A stretch of DNA of 64,000 nt, from NCBI RefSeq assembly GCF_003755175.1, contig NZ_RKHX01000001.1, positions 1,550,001 to 1,614,000 on the forward strand, written 5' to 3'. Below are positions 9,792-20,271 of the stretch, one piece after another. Numbering within the stretch: position 1 is the stretch's first letter; every line of letters starts with the position of its first letter. Below the pieces are notes generated by a model, which made no database searches, had not been told where the DNA came from, and saw only the letters and a list, made by a program, of their open reading frames with translations. A program made the translations under genes and the position numbers. Source of the DNA: Cellulomonas sp. PhB150 (lineage in GTDB: Bacteria; Actinomycetota; Actinomycetes; Actinomycetales; Cellulomonadaceae).

Positions 9792-9822
9792 GGGGGCCCG
9801 TCCCGTCGCGAAGGAGGCCCGC

Positions 9823-12800
9823 GTGCTCGTCGCCGATCCCGAGATCCGCGCCGCCGTCGGCGACGTGGCGTTCGAGCGGGGCCGGCGGTACGCCGAGCGC
9901 GGGGACGTGCTCAAGACCGTGTGGAACGCGCGCGAGCTCGTCCTGATCGGCCAGGTGCAGGGGTCGTCGCCCTTCCCGTACACGACGGTCGTCGAGCTGG
10001 CCCGGCACGGCACGGAGCTCTCGCTCGTGCGCTCGTCGTGCACGTGCCCGGTCCGCGTGATGTGCAAGCACGCGGCCGCGGTGCTGCTCGCGCCCGAGCG
10101 ATCCCCTGCGGCCGGAGCCCTCGCCGTGCCCGCGTGGCAGAGCTCGCTGGACCGCGCGCTCGACTCCGGCGGCTCGGTGCGCTCGCGGGCGCGCGGCTCC
10201 GCGCTGGCGCTGCTCGTCGAGCTGACGACCGACCGTGACGACCGGTTCCGCCTCCGGGCCCGGCCCGTCGCACGGTCGGCGGCCGGGCGCTGGGTGAAGT
10301 CGGGGATCTCGTGGGACGTGGTCAACCGGCGCCACCACTACGGCATCGACGCGTCGCACGCCGCGGCGCTCGCGTCCGTCTACCGGGCGGCGCACGACGA
10401 CGTGCCGTGGGCCTCCGCGCCGACGTCGATCTGGCTCGACCAGGGCGGGCCCGGACTCTGGCCCGCGCTCCTGGGCCTCGTCGATGCGGGCGTCGAGCTC
10501 ACCTCGGACGTCCCGGTCACCCTGTCCCCCGAGCCGGCGGGGATCGAGGTGGACCTGCGCGCCGCCGACGACGGCGCGCTCGACATGGGCGTGCACGTCC
10601 GGGTCGGCGACCTGGACCTGGACGCCGACCGCATGCTGCTGATCGGGCGGGACACGGCCTCGGGCGTGTGCTGGTGGGACGACGCCGCCGTCGAGCGCCG
10701 GCCGGGTCGCGCCCTGCGTGGCCAGGACCCACGGCCCGCGCACCTGGTCCTGGCGCCGTTCGCCCCGCCCGCGTCCGACGCCGCCACCGCGCTGCTGCGC
10801 GACGTCGGGCAGCTGCGGGTGCCGGCCGCGGAGACCCCCCGCTTCCTGCGGACCTACTACCCCCGGCTCGCGGCGCACGCACGCGTCGGCTCGTCGGACG
10901 GGTCGGTCGCACCGCCCGAGCTGCCCACGCCGACGCTCCGGCTGCGGATCGGCGCCGAGCCGGGGCACGTCGTCGTCGCGTCCTGGGCGTGGGAGTACCG
11001 CGAGCACGACGGGAGCGTCGCCCACCGGTTCGGCGTCCACGAGTCGACGACGGACTGGCGCGACCCGGCCGCCGAGGCAGCGATCACCGCCGACGTGCTG
11101 GCCCTCGCGGGGCCGCTGCTCGACGGCTCGGGCTCGCTGGTCGACGCGCGCCTCGTCGCCTGGCAGGCCGTCGAGCTCGTCGAGCAGGTCGTGCCCGCGC
11201 TGCGCGGCGTGCGCGGGCTCGAGGTGGTCGTCGACGAGGCCGTGCCCGCCTACCGTCAGGCGTCCGGCGAGGCCGCGGTCGAGATCATGACCGAGTCCAA
11301 GGACCGCGACTGGTTCGACCTCACGGTCCGGGTGGCCGTCAACGGAGTCGAGGTCCCGGTGCCCGCGCTGCTGCGCGCCTTCGCGCTCGGCGAGACGCGC
11401 GTCCTGCTGCCGGACGGGCTGTGGCTGCAGGTGGACACCCCGGCGCTCGCGCGGCTGCGAGCACTGGTCGAGGAGTCGCGCGCGCTGGAGGACACGCACT
11501 CGGACTCCGTGCGGGTCGGCCGGTTGCAGGCAGGCATGTGGGCAGAGCTCGAGGACCTCGGCATCGTCGTCGCGCAGGCCGCGCAGTGGCAGGAGGCGGT
11601 CGCGCAGGTGCGCGCGCTGGAGGAGCCGCTGGCCGACACGCCCGTGCCGGCCACCGTCCGCGCCGAGCTGCGGCCCTACCAGCAGTCCGGCTTCGCGTGG
11701 CTGGCCAGGCTGGCCGACGCGGGACTCGGGGGGATCCTCGCCGACGACATGGGGCTCGGGAAGACGCTGCAGGTCCTGTCGCTGGCCGCGCACCTGCGGG
11801 CCTCGGGCCGGCCGCCGCTGCTCGTCGTCGCCCCCACGTCCGTCGTCGGCGCGTGGGCCGGAGAAGCCGCGACCTTCCTGCCCGACCTGCGGGTGGTCAC
11901 CGTCGACCGCACGGCCGCGCGGCGGCGGCACCCGCTGGCCGAGGCGGTCGCCGGCGCGGACGTCGTCGTGACGTCCTACGCGCTGTTCCGGCTCGAGCAC
12001 GACGAGTACGACGCGCTCGAGTGGTCCGCCCTCGTGCTCGACGAGGCGCAGATGGTCAAGAACCACGACTCACGGGCCTACGCCTGCGCCCGGACCCTGC
12101 GGGCACCGGTGAAGTTCGCCGTGACCGGGACCCCGCTGGAGAACACGGTCATGGAGCTATGGGCGCTGCTGGGCATCGTCGCGCCCGGGCTGTTCCCCTC
12201 CCAGCGGCGCTTCGTCGAGCACTTCCGGCAGCCGATCGAGCGCCAGGGCGATGCCGAGCGGCTCGCCCAGCTGCGTCGGCTCATCCGCCCCGTGGTGCTG
12301 CGTCGGACCAAGGAGGCGGTGGCCTCCGAGCTGCCGCCGCGGGTCGAGACCGTCGTCGACGTCGAGCTCGCACCGCGGCACCGCTCGGTCTACGACCGTC
12401 AGCTGCAGCGCGAGCGGCAGAAGGTGCTCGGGCTGCTCGCCGACTTCGACGGGAACCGGTTCGAGATCTTCCGCTCCCTCACCCTCCTGCGGCGGCTCGC
12501 GCTCGACCCGTCGCTGGTCGACGACGCGCACTCCGGGGTGCCCGCGTCGAAGCTCGACGTGCTGGAGGCGATGCTGTCCGAGATCGTCGCGGACGGGCAC
12601 AGGGTGCTCGTGTTCTCCCAGTTCACCGGGGTGCTCGACCGGGTGCGGTCGCGGCTGGACGCGAGCGGGACGTCCTTCGCCTACCTCGACGGGAGCACGC
12701 GCGGGCGGCCCGCGGTGATCGAGTCGTTCCGGTCCGGGTCCGCGCCCGTGTTCCTCATCAGCCTCAAGGCCGGCGGCTTCGGCCTGACGCTGACCGAGGC

Positions 12801-13050
12801 GGACTACGTCGTCGTGCTCGACCCGTGGTGGAACCCGGCGGTCGAGGCGCAGGCCGTCGACCGAGCCCATCGCATCGGCCAGACGCGGACCGTCATGGTC
12901 TACCGGCTCGTCGCCAAGGGCACGATCGAGGAGAAGGTGATGGCGCTCAAGGCTGAGAAGGCCGCGCTGTTCGACTCGGTGATGGGCGGCGGCGAGCTGT
13001 CCGACTCGCGGCTCGGCGCCGACGACGTGCGCGCGCTGCTCGGCGTCTGA
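9823..13050 (+). CDS. SWIM zinc-finger SNF2-family helicase/ATPase
   Basis: A 1075-residue DNA translocase. An N-terminal SWIM zinc finger (Cys73-x-Cys75-x5-Cys81-x-His83, SCTCPVRVMCKH) precedes a 500-residue accessory region. Then comes the SNF2 ATPase: Walker A DDMGLGKT (Lys647), DEAQ at 740-743, AVTGTPLENTVMELW, FLISLKAGGFGLTL and a terminal QAVDRAHRIGQ (motif VI). Such proteins remodel protein-DNA complexes during repair or transcription. The GTG at 9823 is chosen for AAGGAGG five bases upstream; an in-frame GTG at 9769 lacks this. It is followed 67 bases later by recQ, making a helicase pair. Confidence 0.92.
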   Translation: MLVADPEIRAAVGDVAFERGRRYAERGDVLKTVWNARELVLIGQVQGSSPFPYTTVVELARHGTELSLVRSSCTCPVRVMCKHAAAVLLAPERSPAAGALAVPAWQSSLDRALDSGGSVRSRARGSALALLVELTTDRDDRFRLRARPVARSAAGRWVKSGISWDVVNRRHHYGIDASHAAALASVYRAAHDDVPWASAPTSIWLDQGGPGLWPALLGLVDAGVELTSDVPVTLSPEPAGIEVDLRAADDGALDMGVHVRVGDLDLDADRMLLIGRDTASGVCWWDDAAVERRPGRALRGQDPRPAHLVLAPFAPPASDAATALLRDVGQLRVPAAETPRFLRTYYPRLAAHARVGSSDGSVAPPELPTPTLRLRIGAEPGHVVVASWAWEYREHDGSVAHRFGVHESTTDWRDPAAEAAITADVLALAGPLLDGSGSLVDARLVAWQAVELVEQVVPALRGVRGLEVVVDEAVPAYRQASGEAAVEIMTESKDRDWFDLTVRVAVNGVEVPVPALLRAFALGETRVLLPDGLWLQVDTPALARLRALVEESRALEDTHSDSVRVGRLQAGMWAELEDLGIVVAQAAQWQEAVAQVRALEEPLADTPVPATVRAELRPYQQSGFAWLARLADAGLGGILADDMGLGKTLQVLSLAAHLRASGRPPLLVVAPTSVVGAWAGEAATFLPDLRVVTVDRTAARRRHPLAEAVAGADVVVTSYALFRLEHDEYDALEWSALVLDEAQMVKNHDSRAYACARTLRAPVKFAVTGTPLENTVMELWALLGIVAPGLFPSQRRFVEHFRQPIERQGDAERLAQLRRLIRPVVLRRTKEAVASELPPRVETVVDVELAPRHRSVYDRQLQRERQKVLGLLADFDGNRFEIFRSLTLLRRLALDPSLVDDAHSGVPASKLDVLEAMLSEIVADGHRVLVFSQFTGVLDRVRSRLDASGTSFAYLDGSTRGRPAVIESFRSGSAPVFLISLKAGGFGLTLTEADYVVVLDPWWNPAVEAQAVDRAHRIGQTRTVMVYRLVAKGTIEEKVMALKAEKAALFDSVMGGGELSDSRLGADDVRALLGV

Positions 13051-13105
13051 CCCCGGCCGTCCACAGGCCCCTGCGCCGATGGCGCCCGATGTGGGAACCG
13101 GCTCG

Positions 13106-13111
13106 TAGGGT
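13106..13111 (+). promoter_or_regulatory. Putative -10 element of leaderless recQ promoter
   Basis: TAGGGT is followed by six bases and then the recQ GTG at 13118, with no ribosome-binding site. The geometry fits a leaderless transcript. Confidence 0.5.
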
Positions 13112-13117
13112 TGTCGC

Positions 13118-15109
<1,992 letters not shown>

Positions 15110-15287
15110 CGCGCCCTGCGTCGGGGTTCCTGCTTCGGCTTCCTGCCCTCCTGCTGTCCGGCCCTCCTCCTTTCCGCTCGCTGCGCCTGTCGACGGGCGC
15201 CGTGACCGCGAGCCGACCACAGCCCCCGGTGCCGGGCCGTGTGTCCACAGGCCGCCGCCGACGCACTCCCTGATGTCAGACCTCAGT

Positions 15288-15301
15288 CGTACATTTGTTC
15301 G
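15288..15301 (+). promoter_or_regulatory. Probable LexA (SOS) box
   Basis: CGTACATTTGTTCG differs by one base from the actinobacterial LexA palindrome CGAAC-N4-GTTCG. It lies 28 bases before the chosen ATG of the HNH gene. The binding is inferred, not shown. Confidence 0.55.
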
Positions 15302-15329
15302 TATCGAACATTTCGGACGCGGGGGTGGC

Positions 15330-16769
15330 ATGGCATTCTCGACCGACGAGCTCATCGACGCCATGCGCGTCGCCGTCGACCTCCTGGCCGAGATGGACCC
15401 TCGGGACCTCGACGGGCGCGAGGCCGGCCAGCAGTTCGTCGAGCTCGACCGCCTGGCTGGCCGGGTGACCGCGCTCGCAGCGCGACGCCTGCCCGTCGTC
15501 GAGGCGGACGGCTGGTGGGCTGCCGAGGGAGCACGCACGGTCACGTCCTGGGTGTCGAGCGCGGGCCGCATGACGCACGGCCGCGCAGCGTCGCTCGTCC
15601 GGCTCGGCCGCGCGTTCCAGAGCTCGCTCCCCCTCACCGCCGACGCCGCCACGGCCGGCACGGTGCCGCTCGACCACGCGCAGGCGCTCGCACGGCACGC
15701 CCCGACCTCGGACGTGCGCAAGGAAGCCCTCGCGGCACCGGCGTCCGAGTGCGGCGAGGAGTTTCTCGTGGACCACGCCGAGCAGCTCGGAGCGGATCCG
15801 TTCGCGCGGCTCGTCGCGAAGTGGGCTGCAGCCGCCGACCCGGAGAGCGACGAGCGCGGCTACCGCAAGGCGACCGATCGCGAGTTCGTCGGGCTCTCCG
15901 CGACGACCGACGGCTTCCACCTCAAGGGCTTCCTCACGACCGACCACGGCGCCTCGCTGCGGGCTGCCCTCGACGCCGTGATGACACCGCCGACGCCCGA
16001 CGACCGCCGGACGACCCAGCAGCGACGCGCCCAGGCACTCGCGGACGTCGCGCGCCTGACGCTCGACCACGGGTTGGTCGGCACCGGCGCTGCCGTCCGC
16101 CCGCACCTGACGTGCGTCGTCGACTGGGAGAGCCTGCAGCGTGCCCTGCACGGCACCGGCGCCGCGGGGCGGGGCGTTCGTGCGACGTCGGACCTCGGCG
16201 CCGATCGGGATGCTGCGGTTGATGCCGATCCTGATGCCGGTGCCGATGCCGGTGCTGGCACCGGTGCCGATCCTGATGCCGGTGCGGATCCCGATTCCGG
16301 GGGAAGCCGCGACGCCCCCGGACCGCTCCGCTTCCGGCTCGAGCCGATCGCCGACGAGGAGCGCTTCGCGGTCGCCGAGGTCCAGGGCGGCGGGCCGATC
16401 CCCCAGTCCGTCCTTGCCCGCCTCGCGTGCGACAGCGAGATCACCCGGGTCGTGTTCGGCCCGCAGTCGCAGGTCATCAACGTCGGGCGGGCCGAACGCA
16501 CCTTCAGCGGACCCCGACGGCGGGCGATCATCGCCCGGGACGCGACCTGCCGCTACCCCGACTGCAACGCCCCACCCTCGCTCGGCGAGCTCCACCACGT
16601 CGACCACTGGGTGCGCGACTTCGGCGACACCGACGTCAACCGCGGCATCCTGCTGTGCTGGTACCACCACGCCCTCGTGCACCGGCTCGGCATCGAGATC
16701 GGCCGGTCTCCCACGGGCAGGTGGACGTTCACCACCCGCCACGGGAGCAGCCTCGCCCGCGCGGCATGA
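15330..16769 (+). CDS. DUF222/HNH endonuclease domain protein (13E12 repeat family)
   Basis: A 479-residue protein of a family widespread and often multicopy in actinobacteria. The DUF222 region (ELDRLAGRVTALAARRLPVVEADGWWAAEGARTVTSWVS onward) fills the first 300 residues. The C-terminal HNH nuclease reads RDATCRYPDCNAPPSLGELHHVDHW ... NRGILLCWYHHALVH, with Cys pairs for zinc and the HH catalytic motif. Start ATG 15330 follows GGGGGTGG and keeps the probable LexA box outside the gene; an ATG at 15273 is in frame but would put the box inside the coding region. An acidic Asp/Ala/Gly repeat separates the two domains. Members of this family are among LexA-regulated genes in M. tuberculosis. Confidence 0.88.
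   Translation: MAFSTDELIDAMRVAVDLLAEMDPRDLDGREAGQQFVELDRLAGRVTALAARRLPVVEADGWWAAEGARTVTSWVSSAGRMTHGRAASLVRLGRAFQSSLPLTADAATAGTVPLDHAQALARHAPTSDVRKEALAAPASECGEEFLVDHAEQLGADPFARLVAKWAAAADPESDERGYRKATDREFVGLSATTDGFHLKGFLTTDHGASLRAALDAVMTPPTPDDRRTTQQRRAQALADVARLTLDHGLVGTGAAVRPHLTCVVDWESLQRALHGTGAAGRGVRATSDLGADRDAAVDADPDAGADAGAGTGADPDAGADPDSGGSRDAPGPLRFRLEPIADEERFAVAEVQGGGPIPQSVLARLACDSEITRVVFGPQSQVINVGRAERTFSGPRRRAIIARDATCRYPDCNAPPSLGELHHVDHWVRDFGDTDVNRGILLCWYHHALVHRLGIEIGRSPTGRWTFTTRHGSSLARAA
16221..16300 (+). repeat. In-frame GATGCCGGTGCC-type repeat in the HNH gene
   Basis: Imperfect repeats of GATGCCGGTGCCGATCCT encode an Asp/Ala/Gly/Pro/Thr linker (DAGADAGAGTGADPDAGADP) between DUF222 and HNH. 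The low-complexity tract is likely to vary in length between strains. Confidence 0.75.
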
Positions 16770-16811
16770 GCACGCCGGCCCGGGCTGGCGCCCAGCGCCC
16801 AGCACGCCGTG

Positions 16812-16870
16812 GCACGCCGGTGACGCCGGTCACCCGGTCACGCCGGTCACCCGGTCGCGCCGGTCGCGCC
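16812..16870. repeat. Short tandem repeat between convergent genes
   Basis: Two copies of a 17-base unit (CGCCGGTCACCCGGTCA type) flanked by degenerate CGCCGGT copies, lying in the 136-base gap between the HNH gene and the convergent aldo/keto reductase. CCGGTCACCCGG-type self-complementarity could help termination. Confidence 0.6.
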
Positions 16871-16905
16871 GCAGACGATGCGGACGACCCGGCGCGCTCC
16901 GGACC

Positions 16906-17937
16906 TCAGGACCGCTGGTGCGTGCCGTCCACGGCGAACGGCTCGATCGCGGCGATCTCGTCATGGGTGAGCGCTGGTGCCGACAGCGCAGCCACGTTCG
17001 CCTCGAGCTGCGCGACGGACGAGGCGCCCACGAGTGCCGACGTGACGCGCGGGTCGCGCAGTACCCAGGACAGGGCCAGCTGAGCCAATGACTGCCCACG
17101 CGAGGCCGCGATCTCGTTGAGCCCGGCCGCCCGCGTCAGGTACTCCTCGGAGATCGCGGAGGCCTTGAGGAAATGACCGACCGCCGCGCGCGAGTCCGAC
17201 GGCACGTCGCCCGACAGGTACCGGTCGGACAGCAGCCCCTGCTGGAGCGGAGAGAACACGATGGTCCCGACGCCGAGGTCGCCGACGACGTCGAGCAGCG
17301 ACTCCGTCTCACCGTCGCGCACGTACTCGACGTGTCGGCTGAACATCGAGTAGTTCGGCTGGTGGATCACGAGGGGCGTGCCCAGGTCGGCGAGGATCGC
17401 CGCGGCCTGGCGCGTCTGCGAGGGCGTGTAGTTGGAGACACCCACGTAGAGCGCACGGCCGCTCGTCACGGCGGTGTGCAGCGCGCCCATCGTCTCCTCG
17501 AGCGGAGTGGTCGGGTCGAACCGGTGGGAGTAGAAGACATCGACGTAGTCCAGCCCGAGTCGGCCGAGGGACTGGTCGAGCGACGAGAGCAGGTACTTGC
17601 GCGAGCCGCCGTCGCCGTAGGGTCCCGGCCACATGTCGTAGCCGGCCTTCGACGAGATGATCAGCTCGTCGCGGTACGGACGCAGGTCGGAAGCCAGGAT
17701 GCTCCCGAAGTTCGACTCGGCGGACCCCGGAGGCGGACCGTAGTTGTTGGCCAGGTCGAAGTGCGTCACGCCGAGGTCGAAGGCGCGACGGACCACTGCG
17801 CGCTGACCGTCGAGCCCGTTCGAGCCCCCGAAGTTGTGCCACAACCCGAGCGAGACTCCGGAGAGCCGGAGGCCCGAGCGCCCCACCTGCCGGTAGTCCA
17901 TCGAGGCGTAGCGGTCGTCGGCAGCGAGGTAGGGCAC
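16906..17937 (-). CDS. Aldo/keto reductase (YghZ / glyceraldehyde 3-phosphate reductase type)
   Basis: A 343-residue NADPH-dependent (alpha/beta)8 reductase. The N-terminus VPYLAADDRYASMDYRQVGRSGLRL ... SLGLWHNFGG closely follows the YghZ subgroup. The catalytic tetrad is visible: Asp and Tyr in FDLANNYGP, Lys in IISSKAGYDMWPG and His in DVFYSHRFDP. The GTG at 17937 has GGAGGA just upstream and restores the conserved YxxxxDRYxxM N-terminus, so it is preferred to internal ATGs. It is divergent from trmL with a 79-base gap. YghZ enzymes act on small aldehydes such as methylglyoxal; this enzyme's substrate is inferred only. Confidence 0.9.
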   Translation of the reverse strand: MPYLAADDRYASMDYRQVGRSGLRLSGVSLGLWHNFGGSNGLDGQRAVVRRAFDLGVTHFDLANNYGPPPGSAESNFGSILASDLRPYRDELIISSKAGYDMWPGPYGDGGSRKYLLSSLDQSLGRLGLDYVDVFYSHRFDPTTPLEETMGALHTAVTSGRALYVGVSNYTPSQTRQAAAILADLGTPLVIHQPNYSMFSRHVEYVRDGETESLLDVVGDLGVGTIVFSPLQQGLLSDRYLSGDVPSDSRAAVGHFLKASAISEEYLTRAAGLNEIAASRGQSLAQLALSWVLRDPRVTSALVGASSVAQLEANVAALSAPALTHDEIAAIEPFAVDGTHQRS

Positions 17938-18016
17938 GGATCCTCCGGGGAGCAGCGAGTGGGCACGCTCACCGTATCCGGCGCGGGGCGACGTCGGAGC
18001 CAGGGATGATGGCTTC

Positions 18017-18481
18017 GTGCTGCACATCGTCTTCTTCGAGCCGCGCATCCCGGGCAACACCGGGAGTGCGATCCGGCTGTCGGCCGGCACCGGCGCCGCG
18101 CTCCACCTCGTCGAGCCGCTGGGCTTCGACCTCTCGGAGGCCAAGCTGCGGCGGGCGGGCCTGGACTACCACGACCTCGCGCACGTGGAGATCCACCCGG
18201 ACTGGTCCGCGCTCAAGGCGCGCCTCGACGACCGCCGCGTCTTCGCGTTCACCACGCAGGGCACCCGGACGTACACGGACGTGGCGTACGCCGACGAGGA
18301 CGTCCTGCTGTTCGGCCCCGAGCCGACCGGCCTGCCCGACGAGGTCCTCGCCGACCCGTGGCTCACCGACCAGCTGCGCATCCCGATGGTGCCCGGCCGG
18401 CGCTCGATGAACCTCACGAACGCCGCTGCCGTCGCCACCTACGAGGCGTGGCGGCAGCTCGGGTTCCCCTCGGCCGTCTGA
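18017..18481 (+). CDS. trmL: tRNA (cytidine/uridine-34 2'-O) methyltransferase TrmL
   Basis: A 154-residue minimal SPOUT methyltransferase, the usual TrmL length. Motifs are EPRIPGNTGSAIRLSAGTGA (motif 1), LLFGPEPTGLPDEVLADP (motif 2) and IPMVPGRRSMNLTNAAAVATYEAWRQ (motif 3, knot). It methylates the wobble ribose of certain tRNA-Leu. The GTG at 18017 starts MLHIVFFEP, the canonical N-terminus. It is convergent with the serine hydrolase gene with three bases between the stops. Confidence 0.93.
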   Translation: MLHIVFFEPRIPGNTGSAIRLSAGTGAALHLVEPLGFDLSEAKLRRAGLDYHDLAHVEIHPDWSALKARLDDRRVFAFTTQGTRTYTDVAYADEDVLLFGPEPTGLPDEVLADPWLTDQLRIPMVPGRRSMNLTNAAAVATYEAWRQLGFPSAV

Positions 18482-18484
18482 GGT

Positions 18485-20188
18485 TCACCAGCCCGGTTCG
18501 GGCATCGCCGACAGGTCGGCGGTCAGACGGCCGCGGATCGTCGGGATGGTCGGCGCACGGAAGTCGGGCGTGAACCGTCCGTCGACCTCGACCCCGACGG
18601 CGTCGCCCGCAGCACCGTCGGCCCCGGTGACGACGGCCCCAGCGACGTCGGCCCCAGGAACGTCGACCTCGGCAATGTCGACCTCAGGGACGTCGGCCCC
18701 AGCGACGTCGGCCCCAGGAACGTCGGCCCCAGCACCGTCGGCCACGGCTCCGGCGCCGGTGAACCGGAGCCGGAACGATGCCCGGTACGGGCCCGAGGGC
18801 AGCAGCACGGCGATCTCGTACTCAGCCGCGCTCTCGTGCTCAGCCGCGCTCCACGTCCCGGCCGCGCACAGCACCAGCGGCGTCCCGTCCGGCTCCTGCG
18901 CGCCCGGGGCGAACAGCCGGGGCGCGTTCTCGAGGACGGTCGTGGCCCACGCCCCGTGACCGAGCTCCACCGTGCCGGACCAACCCTCGGACACCAGCGT
19001 CAGTCGGTCGAGCTCGACACCGAGCTCCAGGTGCGCCTCGCGCAGCCCGAACGGGTTCTCCGCGAACCGAACCCGCTTCCCGTCGAGGGCCGCGGCCGCG
19101 AAGGCAGAGGCCGCGGAGGCAGAGGGCGGGGAGGCAGAGGGCGGGGAGAACGGCGGCGGCGCGATACGCAGCGCGTCGAGCCGCGACACGAGAGCGTCGT
19201 GCGCCGCGTGGTCAGGCACGAGCGGCTCCGGGTGCAGCGCGGGCCGCAGGTGCTCGAAGACGATCGCGAGCTGCCTGTGCATCGACGTCGTCCCGCTCGT
19301 GATCGCGACGACGACCTCCTCGTCGGGCAGCACGATGCAGAACTGCCCCAGCGCCCCGTCCCCGCGGTAGCCCCACCGTGAGCGCCAGAACTGGAAGCCG
19401 TATCCCTGCGCCCAGTCGCCCGCCGGGTCGGTGTCGGGCTGCTCGTCGTTGGCGACGTGCCGTGAGGTGGCCAGCTCGGCCCATCCCTCGGGCAGGACCC
19501 GCCGACCGTGCCACGTCCCGCCGCCCAGGTAGAGCTGGCCGAGCGCGGCGACGTCCTCGGTGCGCATCCACATCCCGGACCCGCCCGCGTCCACGCCTGC
19601 GGGCGACTGCCCCCAGGACGCGCCCTCGATCCCGAGCGGCTCGAGCAGTCGCGGGCGCAGGTAGTCGAGCGAGCGCTGGCCGGTCACGCGAGTGAGAAGT
19701 GCGGAGAGCACGAACGACCCGCCCGTGTTGTAGACGAAGTGCGTGCCCGGCTCGTGGGTGACCGGCGCGGCGAAGAACTCCCCGAGCCAGTCGTCGCCGA
19801 CCGAGTCCGGACCGCCCGCCGACGCCTCGTGCCCCGTCGTCATCGTCAGCAGGTGTCGCACCCGCATCCGCGGCAGGTACGGGCCGGGGTCCGCCGGGAC
19901 GAGCTCCGGGAAGTGGTCCACCAGCAGGTCGTCGAGCCCCAGGAGCCCCTCACCGACGGCCAGGCCGATGGCGGTCGACGTGACCGACTTGCTCAGCGAG
20001 AACAGCAGGTGCGGGCGGTCCGGCGTGTAGGGGTCCGCGAAGCCCTCGGCCAGGACGGCGCCGTGCCGCAGCACCATGACCGAGTGCAGCTCGGGGCACT
20101 CGGTCACCAGCGCGTCGACCATCCGGTGCAGGGCACCGGGCTCCACGCCGTGCTCGTCGGGACGTGCGCGCGGAAAGCGATTGCTCAT
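18485..20188 (-). CDS. Serine hydrolase, class C beta-lactamase/CubicO type, with pentad-repeat insert
   Basis: A 567-residue protein without signal peptide. The N-terminal 330 residues are a beta-lactamase-like serine hydrolase with SxxK (LLFSLSKSVTSTAIG) and the second motif in GTHFVYNTGGSFVLSALL; VRHLLTMTTGHEA is the typical connecting segment. The C-terminal domain is beta-rich. Near its end an insert of about eight five-residue units (GADVP, GADVA, EVDIA types) interrupts the fold. CubicO proteins include esterases and peptidases; no substrate is evident. The ATG at 20188 (MSNRFPRARPDEHG) follows GTGGGGCG; an ATG 36 bases upstream is possible. Confidence 0.87.
   Translation of the reverse strand: MSNRFPRARPDEHGVEPGALHRMVDALVTECPELHSVMVLRHGAVLAEGFADPYTPDRPHLLFSLSKSVTSTAIGLAVGEGLLGLDDLLVDHFPELVPADPGPYLPRMRVRHLLTMTTGHEASAGGPDSVGDDWLGEFFAAPVTHEPGTHFVYNTGGSFVLSALLTRVTGQRSLDYLRPRLLEPLGIEGASWGQSPAGVDAGGSGMWMRTEDVAALGQLYLGGGTWHGRRVLPEGWAELATSRHVANDEQPDTDPAGDWAQGYGFQFWRSRWGYRGDGALGQFCIVLPDEEVVVAITSGTTSMHRQLAIVFEHLRPALHPEPLVPDHAAHDALVSRLDALRIAPPPFSPPSASPPSASAASAFAAAALDGKRVRFAENPFGLREAHLELGVELDRLTLVSEGWSGTVELGHGAWATTVLENAPRLFAPGAQEPDGTPLVLCAAGTWSAAEHESAAEYEIAVLLPSGPYRASFRLRFTGAGAVADGAGADVPGADVAGADVPEVDIAEVDVPGADVAGAVVTGADGAAGDAVGVEVDGRFTPDFRAPTIPTIRGRLTADLSAMPEPGW
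18611..18742. repeat. 15-base tandem repeat encoding pentads
   Basis: About eight imperfect 15-base units built on GACGTCGGCCCCAGC on the plus strand, encoding (E/G)(A/V)D(V/I)(A/P) pentads of the serine hydrolase on the minus strand. The pattern A-D-V-x-x resembles a pentapeptide repeat with Val in place of Leu/Phe. It is likely prone to unit gain and loss. Confidence 0.8.
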
Positions 20189-20271
20189 CGCCCCACTCTC
20201 GCGCCTGCCGTGGCGCGCTGTCACATCGGGTCGGCGGGATGGCCGTCGGGACCTGACGGAGCCGACGCGCG

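Noticed and set aside
9727..12066. Long minus-strand open frame across the SNF2 helicase gene
   Set aside because: It is a high-GC shadow: the product is Arg/Gly/His-rich without motifs, while the plus strand encodes clear helicase motifs.
15273..15329. HNH protein start at the ATG at 15273
   Set aside because: It places the LexA-like box inside the coding region and adds a segment not typical of DUF222; ATG 15330 has a GGGGGTGG site.
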